DNA of 7,018 nucleotides from an uncultured Coriobacteriaceae bacterium (GTDB taxonomy: Bacteria > Actinomycetota > Coriobacteriia > Coriobacteriales > UMGS124), in contig USJP01000081.1 of assembly GCA_900555105.1 (NCBI GenBank), positions 1-7,018 on the forward strand. Reading direction: 5' to 3'. The notes beneath the pieces were generated by a model. The model did no database searches, had not been told where the DNA came from, and saw nothing but the letters and a program-made list of their open reading frames with translations. The translations under genes and the position numbers were made by a program. The first letter of the stretch is position 1. Each line of letters starts with the position of its first letter. This document shows, piece after piece, positions 1 to 6,277 of the stretch.

Positions 1-1106
1 AACACGTCGGCACCCAGGGCACCCGTCATGGACTTAAGGGTGAGTGCGAAGGTGAGGATGAGCAGGGCCGGCACCATGGCGATGAAGCCCTTGGTGATGC
101 AGTCCATGGCCTCCTTGAACGTCACGACGCGGCGGGCGATGAGGTAGATGATGGAGAGGATGAGTGCGATGATGGTGCCCCAAGGCAGGCCAACGGAAGC
201 GTCGGTGTCAGAGAACGCAAGGGACGGGTTCATGTAGCCTTCGGTAGTCGCGTCCCAGAAGCCACCGACGTAGAGCATGCCGGCGATGCAGCAGATGATG
301 AGCATGATAATCGGCACAAGCATGTCCCACAGGTTGGCCTTGGGGTTGGAGACAACGTCCTCCTTGGAGAGTTCGCCCAGCTCGCCGTCACGGTAGGCAG
401 CAAGCTCGGCCTTGGCCATGGGGCCGTAGTCAAAGCCCATGATGCACAAGCCGATGACGAATACGATAGTCATGAGCGAGTAGAAGTTAAACGGGATGGC
501 CTCAATGAACAGTTGGATGCCCGAGATGCCGTTATTGAGGTCGGCGGCGGTGGAGCTCACGGCAGCCGCCCACGAGGAGATGGGGGCAATCATGCAGATG
601 GGTGCGGCCGTGGCGTCGATGATGTAGGAAAGCTTGGCGCGCGACACGCGACAGGCGTCGGTCACGGGGCGCATCACGGAACCCACGGTGAGGCAGTTGA
701 AGTAGTCATCGATGAAGATGAGCACGCCGAGAGCAAACGTGGCGAGCTGCGCGCCCATGCGGGACTTCACATGCTTGGCCGCCCAAGCAGCGAATGCCGC
801 CGAGCCGCCAGCCTTGTTCACAAGGGCCACGACGATGCCGAGCATGACGAGGAAGATGAAGATGCCCGCGTTGCTCGGGCTGCTTACCGCGTTGATAAAG
901 CCGACGGTGGTCTCCTCGCCATCCACGCCGGGCACCGTGTTGGAGATGATGTTGTTTATCGTGTCGATGGGGTTGAAGCCTGCCACGAGCAGGGCACCCA
1001 CGACAATGCCGATGAACAGCGAGCTATAGGTTTCCTTGGTGATGAGGGCCAACACGATAGCCACAATGGGCGGCACGAGTGACCAAAATGTTCCGACGAA
1101 CTCCAC
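1..1106 (-). CDS. lysW: Lysine transporter LysW, NhaC antiporter superfamily (3' end beyond window)
   Basis: An integral membrane transporter of the NhaC superfamily (Pfam Na_H_antiporter). 368 codons are visible; family members usually have about 450-530, so the C-terminal quarter lies outside the window. The protein opens with a hydrophobic segment (residues 9-22), then alternating membrane segments. The most diagnostic stretch is IDDYFNCLTVGSVMRP (about 132-147) followed by VSRAKLSYIIDATAAP (154-169), the conserved core of NhaC-like proteins. The GTG start is chosen because GGAGG lies 5 nt upstream and no ATG occurs in frame until residue 88. The gene sits directly behind a complete lysine riboswitch. 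NhaC-type proteins behind L-boxes have been proposed from comparative genomics to be lysine transporters named LysW. Family membership is seen in the sequence; lysine as substrate is inferred from the riboswitch. Without that leader it would be annotated as an Na+/H+ or malate/lactate-type antiporter. Confidence 0.85.
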   Translation of the reverse strand, partial: MEFVGTFWSLVPPIVAIVLALITKETYSSLFIGIVVGALLVAGFNPIDTINNIISNTVPGVDGEETTVGFINAVSSPSNAGIFIFLVMLGIVVALVNKAGGSAAFAAWAAKHVKSRMGAQLATFALGVLIFIDDYFNCLTVGSVMRPVTDACRVSRAKLSYIIDATAAPICMIAPISSWAAAVSSTAADLNNGISGIQLFIEAIPFNFYSLMTIVFVIGLCIMGFDYGPMAKAELAAYRDGELGELSKEDVVSNPKANLWDMLVPIIMLIICCIAGMLYVGGFWDATTEGYMNPSLAFSDTDASVGLPWGTIIALILSIIYLIARRVVTFKEAMDCITKGFIAMVPALLILTFALTLKSMTGALGADV

Positions 1107-1190
1107 GGTTTCCTCCAATCTGGCAGGCTCGACAGCAAGCGTCTCTTGGTCCTGTCAGGCAGAAGTATCCTCATGCGTCCGCCCGGCCTA
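1107..1190 (-). promoter_or_regulatory. Leader between lysine aptamer and lysW start (expression platform)
   Basis: 84 nt separate the 3' strand of riboswitch helix P1 from the GTG start. There is a possible 9-bp imperfect stem, GCCTGACAG (1160..1152) with CTGTCGAGC (about 1135..1127). No run of T follows any stem, so I do not see an intrinsic terminator. This suggests control at translation initiation or through a structure I cannot resolve by eye. CCAA at 1149..1146 could pair with TTGG at 1118..1115, at the edge of the ribosome binding site, but four pairs alone are weak. Confidence 0.4.
1111..1116 (-). promoter_or_regulatory. Ribosome binding site of lysW, fixing a GTG start
   Basis: GGAGGA on the minus strand, followed by AACC and then GTG at 1106..1104. 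It supports the non-ATG start, since no in-frame ATG lies nearby. A TTG four codons upstream is in frame but contains part of this site, so it is a poor alternative. Confidence 0.75.
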
Positions 1191-1360
1191 GATAGCGCTC
1201 CGCCTTTCGGCGACAGTGCGGGGGATGTTCTCCCACGCCCCAGGGTGCATATGCGGAAACATATGGGCCCTTCGGCGGCTTCCCCTTTTGCCCAGGCGCA
1301 CCTTTCCGGATGCTGCATCTCTGCGTGCCTGGCGCTACTTATGGTCGCCGCGCCTCTATC
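1191..1360 (-). promoter_or_regulatory. Lysine riboswitch (L-box / LYS element)
   Basis: A ligand-binding leader RNA that senses lysine and normally shuts down lysine uptake or synthesis genes when lysine is plentiful. All five helices are visible, reading 5' to 3' on the minus strand. P1 pairs GATAG (1360..1356) with CTATC (1195..1191). Next comes the conserved AGAGGCGC and, further on, AGTA (about 1339..1336). The P2 arm pairs GCCAGGC with GCCTGGGC and ends in hairpin GCATC-CGGAAA-GGTGC. GGGGAAGCCGCCGAAGGG follows. P3 pairs CATATG with CATATG around loop TTTCCG (1259..1254). CCTGGGG leads into P4 (GCGTGGGA, loop GAACA, TCCCCCGC), then CACTGTC and P5 (CGCC-GAAA-GGCG), then GGAGCGCTATC. Loop L2 (CGGAAA, 1308..1303) is perfectly complementary to loop L3 (TTTCCG), the kissing contact known from this riboswitch class. 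Order, spacing and conserved blocks match the B. subtilis lysC and T. maritima elements as I recall them. Confidence 0.95.
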
Positions 1361-1384
1361 GTGCCTTTGTATAAAGACGCCGCC

Positions 1385-1413
1385 ATAGTAGAGCACTCCC
1401 ATACGGCTGTCTT
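1385..1413 (-). promoter_or_regulatory. Candidate promoter of the riboswitch-lysW transcript
   Basis: On the minus strand AAGACA (1413..1408, 4 of 6 to TTGACA) and TACTAT (1390..1385, 5 of 6 to TATAAT) are separated by 17 nt. A start near 1378 would leave about 18 nt before helix P1 of the riboswitch. An alternative -10, TATACA at 1373..1368, has no convincing -35 partner. The position is sensible but the -35 is weak. Confidence 0.4.
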
Positions 1414-1439
1414 ACAGGAATATGCATTTTCCGAAAACC

Positions 1440-1480
1440 TTGACGGCGAGTGCATAAATAATCGAAAAACGGTTGACGGC
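1440..1480 (+). repeat. Direct repeat TTGACGGC, two copies 33 bp apart
   Basis: TTGACGGC occurs at 1440..1447 and 1473..1480 in the divergent intergenic region. Each copy contains a -35-like TTGACG, but neither has a good -10 about 17 bp downstream. The spacing is about three helical turns, which would suit a regulator binding site as well as promoter remnants. No function is demonstrated. Confidence 0.35.
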
Positions 1481-1557
1481 AAAGCGATGAGCGGCGCAGG
1501 GAATCAGTCGGGAGCAAGTTCGAGGTAACGGTATGGAATCCGCTGGTGGTTCCGCGC

Positions 1558-1563
1558 TAAAAT
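1558..1563 (+). promoter_or_regulatory. Weak candidate -10 element of the MMPL exporter gene
   Basis: TAAAAT (5 of 6 to TATAAT) lies 72 bp before the exporter start and inside a small inverted repeat GCTA-AAA-TAGC. No recognisable -35 sits 16-18 bp upstream, so use of this promoter may need an activator, or the true promoter may be elsewhere in 1391..1560. Confidence 0.25.
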
Positions 1564-1586
1564 AGCCCGAATGGATGAGTACCGCC

Positions 1587-1603
1587 CGCCGCGCATCGCG
1601 GCG
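1587..1603 (+). other. Perfect 7-bp GC stem-loop in the exporter leader
   Basis: CGCCGCG-CAT-CGCGGCG is a perfect inverted repeat with a 3-nt loop. It lies between the candidate -10 (1558..1563) and the ribosome binding site AAGGA (1625..1629) of the MMPL gene. It could be a repressor operator as DNA or a stable hairpin as RNA. A GCATCGCG copy recurs at 1612..1619 just downstream. The inverted repeat is directly visible; its role is unknown. Confidence 0.5.
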
Positions 1604-1635
1604 CCCCTGCGGCATCGCGCAAGAAAGGACCTGCC

Positions 1636-3924
1636 ATGCAGACTCTTGCCCGCTTCATCGTGAAGTTCCGTGTGGCCATCCTTGCGGTGTTTGCTGTGAT
1701 CACCGTGGCGAGTGCGTTCATGGTGCCCCGCGTTGTGGTCAACCACGACTTGACCACCTATCTGCCCGATTCTCTGCAGTCTAAACAAGGCCTGGCCGTG
1801 ATGAACGCCGAGTTCGGTGAGTCCACGACCTTTCGCGTGATGACGCAGGGCATGACCGATGACGAGCGTGTCTCCTTTGCCGAGGAGTTGTCGGGCGTCG
1901 AGGGCGTGGCCGACGTGACGTACAACGCAGGCGACGATGCGTGCAACAGTGGCGAGTATGCCCTGTACTCGGTGAGTGCCCAGGGTGGCACGTATTCGGA
2001 GAGTGCCAAACAGACGGACGCCCACCTCAAGGAGTTCCTGGAAGACAGCTGTGCCGTGTATCAGTTCGACTGCCCCGTCTCTAATGCCGATATGGGATAT
2101 CTGACCCCCATCCTTGCCTGCGCGGTGCTTCTGGGCATCACGGTGCTCTTTGTCATGTCGAGTTCTTGGATCGAGCCACTGCTCATCTTGGCGAACGTCA
2201 TGCTGGCAGTTGTCATCAACATGGGCACGAACGCGTTTTTCCCCAGCGTGAGCGACGTCACGTATTCCATCGCCGCCGTGCTGCAAATGGCCCTCTCTAT
2301 GGACTACGCTATCATGCTTATGAGCCGTTACCGCCAGGAGCGCCTCTCTACCGACGACTGCGAGCTTGCAATGCGCAACACGCTTGTGAAGGGCGCTCGT
2401 GCTATTGCCTCAAGTTCACTTACCACCATTGTGGGCCTGCTCACGCTTGTCTTTATGAGCTTTACCATCGGCCGTGACCTGGGCATTGTCCTGGCGAAGG
2501 GTGTGTTCCTGAGTCTCGTGTGTGGTCTGTGCATCATGCCTGCCCTGGGCATTTGGGCCGACGGGCTTATCCGCAAGACTGCAAAGAAGGTTCCGCGGCC
2601 TGCCTGCAAGGCGCTGGCGACGTTCAGCGCACGTCATCGCGCCCCCGTGCTTGCGGCGTTCGTGATCCTCATTGTTGTGGCGTTTGGCGTGAAGGGTATG
2701 ATGGTGGCTTCTTACCATGCCGACAGCCGCTACGAGGCACCTGTCGCCATCGAGGCCGTGTTCCCGCGCGACGAGCAGTTCGTCGTTGTATATAAGAACA
2801 AGGACGAGGCTTCGGTGACGCAGGCGGCTGAGCGCATCGCCGGTATGGAGGGCGTCAGCTCCGTCACGTCGTACGCGCAGACTCTGGGCCGTGCCTACAC
2901 AGCCGACGAGCTTATCGACCTCCTTGCCGGTGAGGCGGGCGACAGTGCAGGGTCTTCCGAGGGCGTAGGCTTGGATGCCAGCACGGTAAACATGGTCTTC
3001 TATCTCTACCACACCGGCCGTGACGTGGACTCTATGAGCCCCGTGGCCCTGCTCAAGCTCTCGCGCAGTGCCGACTCAATGGTTGAGCCCGATTGGACGA
3101 TGACGTTGCCCCAGCTCGTGGGCTATCTCAATGACACGCTGCTTGTGAGCAAGACCGTAGGCAGCAAGGTCGACGACGCGCAGCGTGAGAAGCTGGCCGA
3201 GTTCTCCGCCCAGCTCGACAAGGGAATGAGCCAGCTTGTGGGCGATGAGTACTCGCGCATGATCGTCACGACGCCCTACGAGAGCGAGACCGACGAGGCC
3301 GATAACCTCCTCGATGCCGTCGAGGCTGAGGTTGCTGCGGCGACTGACGAATACTACCTGGTGGGACAGTCCGCCATGGCTCGCGACATGTCGCGCAGCT
3401 TCCTTGACGAGTTCAACTTTATCAGCTGGATCACGGCGGGTGCCATCTACCTTATTGTGGCGCTGACATTTCGCTCGGTGCTTCTGCCCCTGCCGCTCGT
3501 GTTGGTCATCCAGAGCGCATATGGCCTGGTTACTGGTCTGAACGGCCTTTTCGACAACGCGATTTACTACATGGCGATTATCGTGGTGCAGGCTATCCTC
3601 ATGGGTGCCACCATCGACTACGCCATCCTGTTTACCAGCAATTATCGCGAGACACGTCTTGCCAAGGCGGTCCCGGAGGCGCTGGCGCAGGCATACCGCA
3701 CCTCCACGCCCACCATCCTCACCTCGGGCACCATCCTTGTTGTGGTGACGTTGGCGTTGGGACTGTTCGCCGGTGGCGCCGTGGCGCAGATTTGCCTCGT
3801 GCTCTCTGAGGGCAGCGCCATGGCGATGCTGCTTGTGCTGGTGCTACTGCCTGGTGTTTTGGCGGCGCTTGACCGCTTCACCGCCCCCAGGGGCAGCGTG
3901 CGGGAGGTTGGGGCTGGAGAGTAA
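1636..3924 (+). CDS. MMPL-family RND exporter (YdfJ-like)
   Basis: A 762-residue inner-membrane transporter of the RND superfamily, MMPL branch. Such pumps use proton entry to export lipids, peptides or drugs; the substrate here is unknown. It shows the two-fold RND layout. TM1 is at about 13-30, followed by the family motif DLTTYLPDS (38-46) and outer domain 1 to about 153. TM2-TM6 cover about 156-306 and TM7 335-352. Outer domain 2 covers about 355-594 and TM8-TM12 about 596-744. The proton-relay Asp-Tyr pair typical of MmpL proteins appears in both halves: D223-Y224 (in SMDYAIML) and D661-Y662 (in TIDYAILF). The length resembles B. subtilis YdfJ and is shorter than mycobacterial MmpL proteins. 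AAGGA at 1625..1629, 6 nt before ATG, supports the start. No TetR-type regulator or partner gene is in the window. The gene appears intact and monocistronic. Confidence 0.9.
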   Translation: MQTLARFIVKFRVAILAVFAVITVASAFMVPRVVVNHDLTTYLPDSLQSKQGLAVMNAEFGESTTFRVMTQGMTDDERVSFAEELSGVEGVADVTYNAGDDACNSGEYALYSVSAQGGTYSESAKQTDAHLKEFLEDSCAVYQFDCPVSNADMGYLTPILACAVLLGITVLFVMSSSWIEPLLILANVMLAVVINMGTNAFFPSVSDVTYSIAAVLQMALSMDYAIMLMSRYRQERLSTDDCELAMRNTLVKGARAIASSSLTTIVGLLTLVFMSFTIGRDLGIVLAKGVFLSLVCGLCIMPALGIWADGLIRKTAKKVPRPACKALATFSARHRAPVLAAFVILIVVAFGVKGMMVASYHADSRYEAPVAIEAVFPRDEQFVVVYKNKDEASVTQAAERIAGMEGVSSVTSYAQTLGRAYTADELIDLLAGEAGDSAGSSEGVGLDASTVNMVFYLYHTGRDVDSMSPVALLKLSRSADSMVEPDWTMTLPQLVGYLNDTLLVSKTVGSKVDDAQREKLAEFSAQLDKGMSQLVGDEYSRMIVTTPYESETDEADNLLDAVEAEVAAATDEYYLVGQSAMARDMSRSFLDEFNFISWITAGAIYLIVALTFRSVLLPLPLVLVIQSAYGLVTGLNGLFDNAIYYMAIIVVQAILMGATIDYAILFTSNYRETRLAKAVPEALAQAYRTSTPTILTSGTILVVVTLALGLFAGGAVAQICLVLSEGSAMAMLLVLVLLPGVLAALDRFTAPRGSVREVGAGE

Positions 3925-3927
3925 AGT

Positions 3928-3941
3928 TAGTACCTAGTACC
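3928..3941. repeat. 7-bp tandem duplication TAGTACC between convergent genes
   Basis: TAGTACC is present twice in direct succession, at 3928..3934 and 3935..3941. It fills most of the gap after the exporter stop (3922..3924) and covers the stop codon of the convergent metallopeptidase gene (TAG on the minus strand, 3936..3934). Losing one copy would still leave a stop at the same place, so it looks neutral. Confidence 0.6.
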
Positions 3942-4332
3942 CCATGGCGTACAGCTCGTCGTCGGTAAGGCCGAAGTAGTGGCCCACCTCGTGGACTACC
4001 GTCTTGCGCACCTCTTCGGCGAGCTCCTCGGCGCTGTCGCAGCAGCGCTCGTGCGGCCCCTTGTACACAGTGATGACGTCGGGCAGGTCGAACGCGCCGT
4101 CTCCGTAGTCGATGCCGCGTTCGGTGATGGGTGTGCCGTCGTACAGGCCCAGTAGCTCACCGGACTCCTCCTCGCAGGTGCCGTACTCGGCCCCAATCTC
4201 GAGCTCTTCCTCGTCGGGCTCGTCGGCCACAGCAAAGGCCACGTTGTCAATCGCCGAGGCGAACTTGGCGGGCAGCCCCTCCATGGCAGCCTCCACGAGT
4301 GCGTCGAACTCCTCGTCGCCTACCTTGTACAT
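3934..4332 (-). CDS. Zincin_1-type small metallopeptidase (HExxH protein)
   Basis: A 132-residue acidic cytoplasmic protein, with no signal peptide or membrane segment. Residues 114-124 read HEVGHYFGLTD, fitting HExxHxxGxxD: H114 and H118 would bind zinc, E115 would be the catalytic base, and D124 is a candidate third ligand. With the following DEL near the C-terminus this matches the Zincin_1 (formerly DUF1025) family, common as single-copy genes in actinobacteria; substrates are not established. The conserved ITVYKGPHE-like strand (about 90-98) and the motif at the extreme C-terminus are typical. The ATG at 4332 is preferred because GGGAGG lies 7 nt upstream. An in-frame TTG 24 nt earlier would add eight residues and swallow that site. 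The gene runs head-on into the MMPL gene with 9 bp between stops. Peptidase activity is inferred from the motif only. Confidence 0.82.
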   Translation of the reverse strand: MYKVGDEEFDALVEAAMEGLPAKFASAIDNVAFAVADEPDEEELEIGAEYGTCEEESGELLGLYDGTPITERGIDYGDGAFDLPDVITVYKGPHERCCDSAEELAEEVRKTVVHEVGHYFGLTDDELYAMGY

Positions 4333-4370
4333 GGTGGGGCCTCCCTGTGGTCGCAAGCTGCTCTGTTAGT

Positions 4371-4390
4371 GCCCGACTGATTGCTCGGGC
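4371..4390 (-). other. Small stem-loop upstream of the metallopeptidase gene
   Basis: GCCCGA (4371..4376) and TCGGGC (4385..4390) form a 6-bp stem with an 8-nt loop. It lies between the binding-protein terminator and the metallopeptidase start, so it would be in the 5' leader of the latter. No T run follows, so it is not an evident terminator. Confidence 0.35.
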
Positions 4391-4401
4391 CTCGGCATAT
4401 G

Positions 4402-4407
4402 AGTATA
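4402..4407 (-). promoter_or_regulatory. Candidate -10 of the metallopeptidase gene
   Basis: TATACT on the minus strand (5 of 6 to TATAAT), immediately after the terminator stem of the upstream gene and 69 bp before the metallopeptidase ATG. The place where a -35 should be lies inside the terminator loop and has no match. The metallopeptidase could instead be expressed by readthrough. Confidence 0.25.
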
Positions 4408-4408
4408 C

Positions 4409-4447
4409 CCGCCGGCCCCAACACCTCTTGCATGTTGGGGCCGGCGG
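4409..4447 (-). terminator. Stem-loop terminator after the substrate-binding protein gene
   Basis: CCGCCGGCCCCAACA (4409..4423) pairs perfectly over 15 bp with TGTTGGGGCCGGCGG (4433..4447) around a 9-nt loop. It starts 10 bp past the binding-protein stop codon. On the minus strand it is followed by GTATACTCATATG, which is T-poor, and on the plus strand by only TTT. It is therefore a strong hairpin with a weak U-tract. No plus-strand gene ends nearby, so it serves the minus strand. Confidence 0.7.
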
Positions 4448-4457
4448 TTTCAGCCTG

Positions 4458-6029
4458 CTATTCTACCTCAATCTTGGAGAGGTCCTCGAAGGTGTAAATG
4501 GGCACAAGGCCTGCCTCTTCCACACCCGAGACGCGCTTGCTGGCAATAAGCAGGCGCCTGTTGGAGTACATGGGGTAGAAGCAGGCGAGTTCCTGCACCT
4601 TGCGCTGGGTCTCGTCGTAAATCTCGTGACGCTTCGCCTCGTCGGTCTCGGTGCGGCCCTGGTCAAAGAGCTCGTCGAGCTCGGGCGACTCGTAATACAT
4701 GAAGTTCTTCGTGGAGCGGGACAGCGAGACGAACAGGTCGGAGAACGTGTCGGGGTCGATGCCGCGGATGTAACCCGTGTAGTACATGTCGTAAGGGTTG
4801 TTCTCGGGGTCCATGATTGCCTGCCACAGGGCGTTGGCCTCCACGCCCACGAGCTCGACGGTGATGCCTGCCTCGGCGGCTTGTTCCTGCATGAGCACGG
4901 CCGCTACCTGCTGCAGCGAGTCGTCGGAGGCATACGCGATGGTGAAGGCGGGCGAAGGTTGGCCGGCTTCTTCGAGCAGCGCGCGGGCCTTGTCGAGGTC
5001 ACGCTCGTACTTCTCGACGTCCTCGGTGGCCCAGGGGCTCGTGGGCGGCAGGTACGTCCAGGCATCTGCATAGTATTCGGCGCTCAGCATAGAGGCGATG
5101 GCGATTTCTTCCTTGTTGAGGGCAAAGAGGAAGGCCTGGCGCACGCGCTGGTCGGGCACGCGCAGGGCGTTGATCATCATGTAAGCGATGCGGCCCTCGT
5201 CAAAGGCGTACAGTGCCAGGTTGTTCGCGTCGAGGTTAATCTGCTCGACTGTGGCGGGTGTGGCGACCCAGGCGTCGACGTCGCCGGTTTGAATGGCTTG
5301 CATGGCGGTGTTCTCGTTGGCTACGAAGCGATATACGACCGAATCGACCTTGGGGGCTCCCAAGAAATAGTCGGGGCGGGCTGTGAGCTGGACGTAGGAA
5401 CCTGCCTGGTAGTCGGCCAAGGTGAAGGGACCGGTGCCCACAGGCTGGGTGTTAAGCTCGCTCGAGCCAAAGTCGGTCACGCCGTCGTAGACGTGCTTTG
5501 CCATGACGAAGATGGCCGAGAGCATCTCCACGGCGTTTGCTTTGACGAAGGGGAAGGTGAAATCCACGGTGAGGTCGTCGACGGCGGTGGCTTCAACCAC
5601 ACCCTGCTCGCCGTAGTTGAGGTTGACGTAGGCCGAGGCGGAAGGTTCGTTGGCGATGGTGTTGAAGGTGAAGACGACGTCTTCGGCGGTGAAGGGCTCG
5701 CCGTCCGACCAGGTAACGCCTTCGCGCAGGTGTGCCGTCACGGTGAGGGCATCGTCGGAGACTTCGTAGGACTCAGCGAGGAAGTAGTTCACGCCGTCCT
5801 CGTTGTACATCCACAGGGGCGAGTAAAGGGCCTTCACGACCATGGAGCCCCAACGGTCGGTCGTGGTGACGACGTTGATCATGTTGCCCGGGTCGCCGCC
5901 GATGGCGAACGTGAACATCTTGCCCGCTGCATCTGCCTGGGCCTGGGGCAGTGAGACGCCCAAGCCCGCAAAGCCCAGTGCCAGCGTCGCGGCGGTGCCG
6001 CTCACGAACGACCTTCTTGTGATGCCCAT
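4458..6029 (-). CDS. ABC transporter substrate-binding protein, family 5 (peptide/nickel type)
   Basis: A 523-residue exported protein of the SBP_bac_5 family, which captures oligopeptides, nickel or related ligands for an ABC importer. The N-terminus is a twin-arginine signal: TRRSFVS (4-10), then a hydrophobic stretch to about 27 and an AxA site near residues 30-34. Family hallmarks follow: YSPLWMYN, LAESYEV, LREGVTWSDGEPFTAEDVVF in the first lobe, and RVRQAFLFALNKEEIA before the second-lobe return. The ATG at 6029 is chosen because AGGAG sits 6 nt upstream (6040..6036) and the signal peptide begins there; longer in-frame starts would add about 73 residues ahead of the signal. There is no cysteine lipobox, so it would not be lipid-anchored. 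No permease or ATPase gene is adjacent, the upstream gene is divergent and a terminator follows, making it an orphan binding protein. The ligand cannot be told from the sequence. Confidence 0.9.
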   Translation of the reverse strand: MGITRRSFVSGTAATLALGFAGLGVSLPQAQADAAGKMFTFAIGGDPGNMINVVTTTDRWGSMVVKALYSPLWMYNEDGVNYFLAESYEVSDDALTVTAHLREGVTWSDGEPFTAEDVVFTFNTIANEPSASAYVNLNYGEQGVVEATAVDDLTVDFTFPFVKANAVEMLSAIFVMAKHVYDGVTDFGSSELNTQPVGTGPFTLADYQAGSYVQLTARPDYFLGAPKVDSVVYRFVANENTAMQAIQTGDVDAWVATPATVEQINLDANNLALYAFDEGRIAYMMINALRVPDQRVRQAFLFALNKEEIAIASMLSAEYYADAWTYLPPTSPWATEDVEKYERDLDKARALLEEAGQPSPAFTIAYASDDSLQQVAAVLMQEQAAEAGITVELVGVEANALWQAIMDPENNPYDMYYTGYIRGIDPDTFSDLFVSLSRSTKNFMYYESPELDELFDQGRTETDEAKRHEIYDETQRKVQELACFYPMYSNRRLLIASKRVSGVEEAGLVPIYTFEDLSKIEVE

Positions 6030-6085
6030 GCCCCTCTCCTGTCTTTTTGTGCGCGCGAGTCGCAGCCACGGAATCATTGCGGCGG

Positions 6086-6114
6086 ATGATATACCTATCA
6101 AAACAGTAGGACAA
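6086..6114 (-). promoter_or_regulatory. Promoter of the substrate-binding protein gene
   Basis: On the minus strand TTGTCC (6114..6109, 4 of 6) and TATCAT (6091..6086, 5 of 6) are separated by exactly 17 nt. Transcription would start near 6079 and give a leader of about 50 nt ending in the AGGAG ribosome binding site. It is the best-formed sigma-70-type promoter I see in the window. Confidence 0.5.
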
Positions 6115-6277
6115 TGTAATGTCGATGAGTTGAAACATACGACCGCCAATGGTTGCCGCGGCCCCTTGCGCCTGGCGTTCTTGGGCAGAAGCCCGGGATG
6201 CGCCTGCTGAGGGCGCTCGATGTGGCACAATGCCCCAGAGAGCTGCATGGATATCGAGACAGAACGGACCGCTCACC
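6115..6277 (+). other. Upstream region of the UvrA-like gene, no clear promoter
   Basis: The gap between the divergent binding-protein and UvrA-like genes. Toward the plus strand I see TGTAAT (6115..6120) and TTGAAA (6130..6135) as isolated promoter-like hexamers without partners at the right distance. There is also a 5-bp hairpin, GCGCC-TGCTGAG-GGCGC (6200..6216). No strong ribosome binding site precedes the chosen start. I see no small gene or RNA gene here. Confidence 0.3.

Noticed and set aside
513..1082. 189-codon open frame on the plus strand
   Set aside because: It lies antisense to the lysW coding region and is rich in H, D, G and A without a fold signature; the minus strand encodes a clear membrane transporter.
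1191..1320. Cobalamin or glycine riboswitch
   Set aside because: Fragments such as AAAAGGGGAAGCCG, CCCCCGCACTGT and AGGATAC resemble B12 or glycine elements. The complete helix order, P1 sequence, AGTA and L2-L3 kissing loop fit only the lysine riboswitch.
956..1402. Minus-strand open frame through the riboswitch
   Set aside because: It runs through the structured lysine aptamer and into lysW in another frame; no protein similarity is visible and the RNA explains the region.
1504..2286. 260-codon minus-strand open frame
   Set aside because: It is a shadow of the start of the MMPL exporter; its histidine/arginine-rich translation is typical of antisense frames.
4131..5954. 607-codon open frame on the plus strand
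   Set aside because: It is antisense to the substrate-binding protein and metallopeptidase genes. Its composition (rich in G, V, H, R) is what reverse-complement reading of a G/C-rich gene gives, and no domain is recognisable.
6030..6248. N-terminal extension of the substrate-binding protein (start near 6248)
   Set aside because: It would place about 73 unconserved residues before a Tat signal peptide and read through the promoter; the start at 6029 has a well-placed AGGAG.
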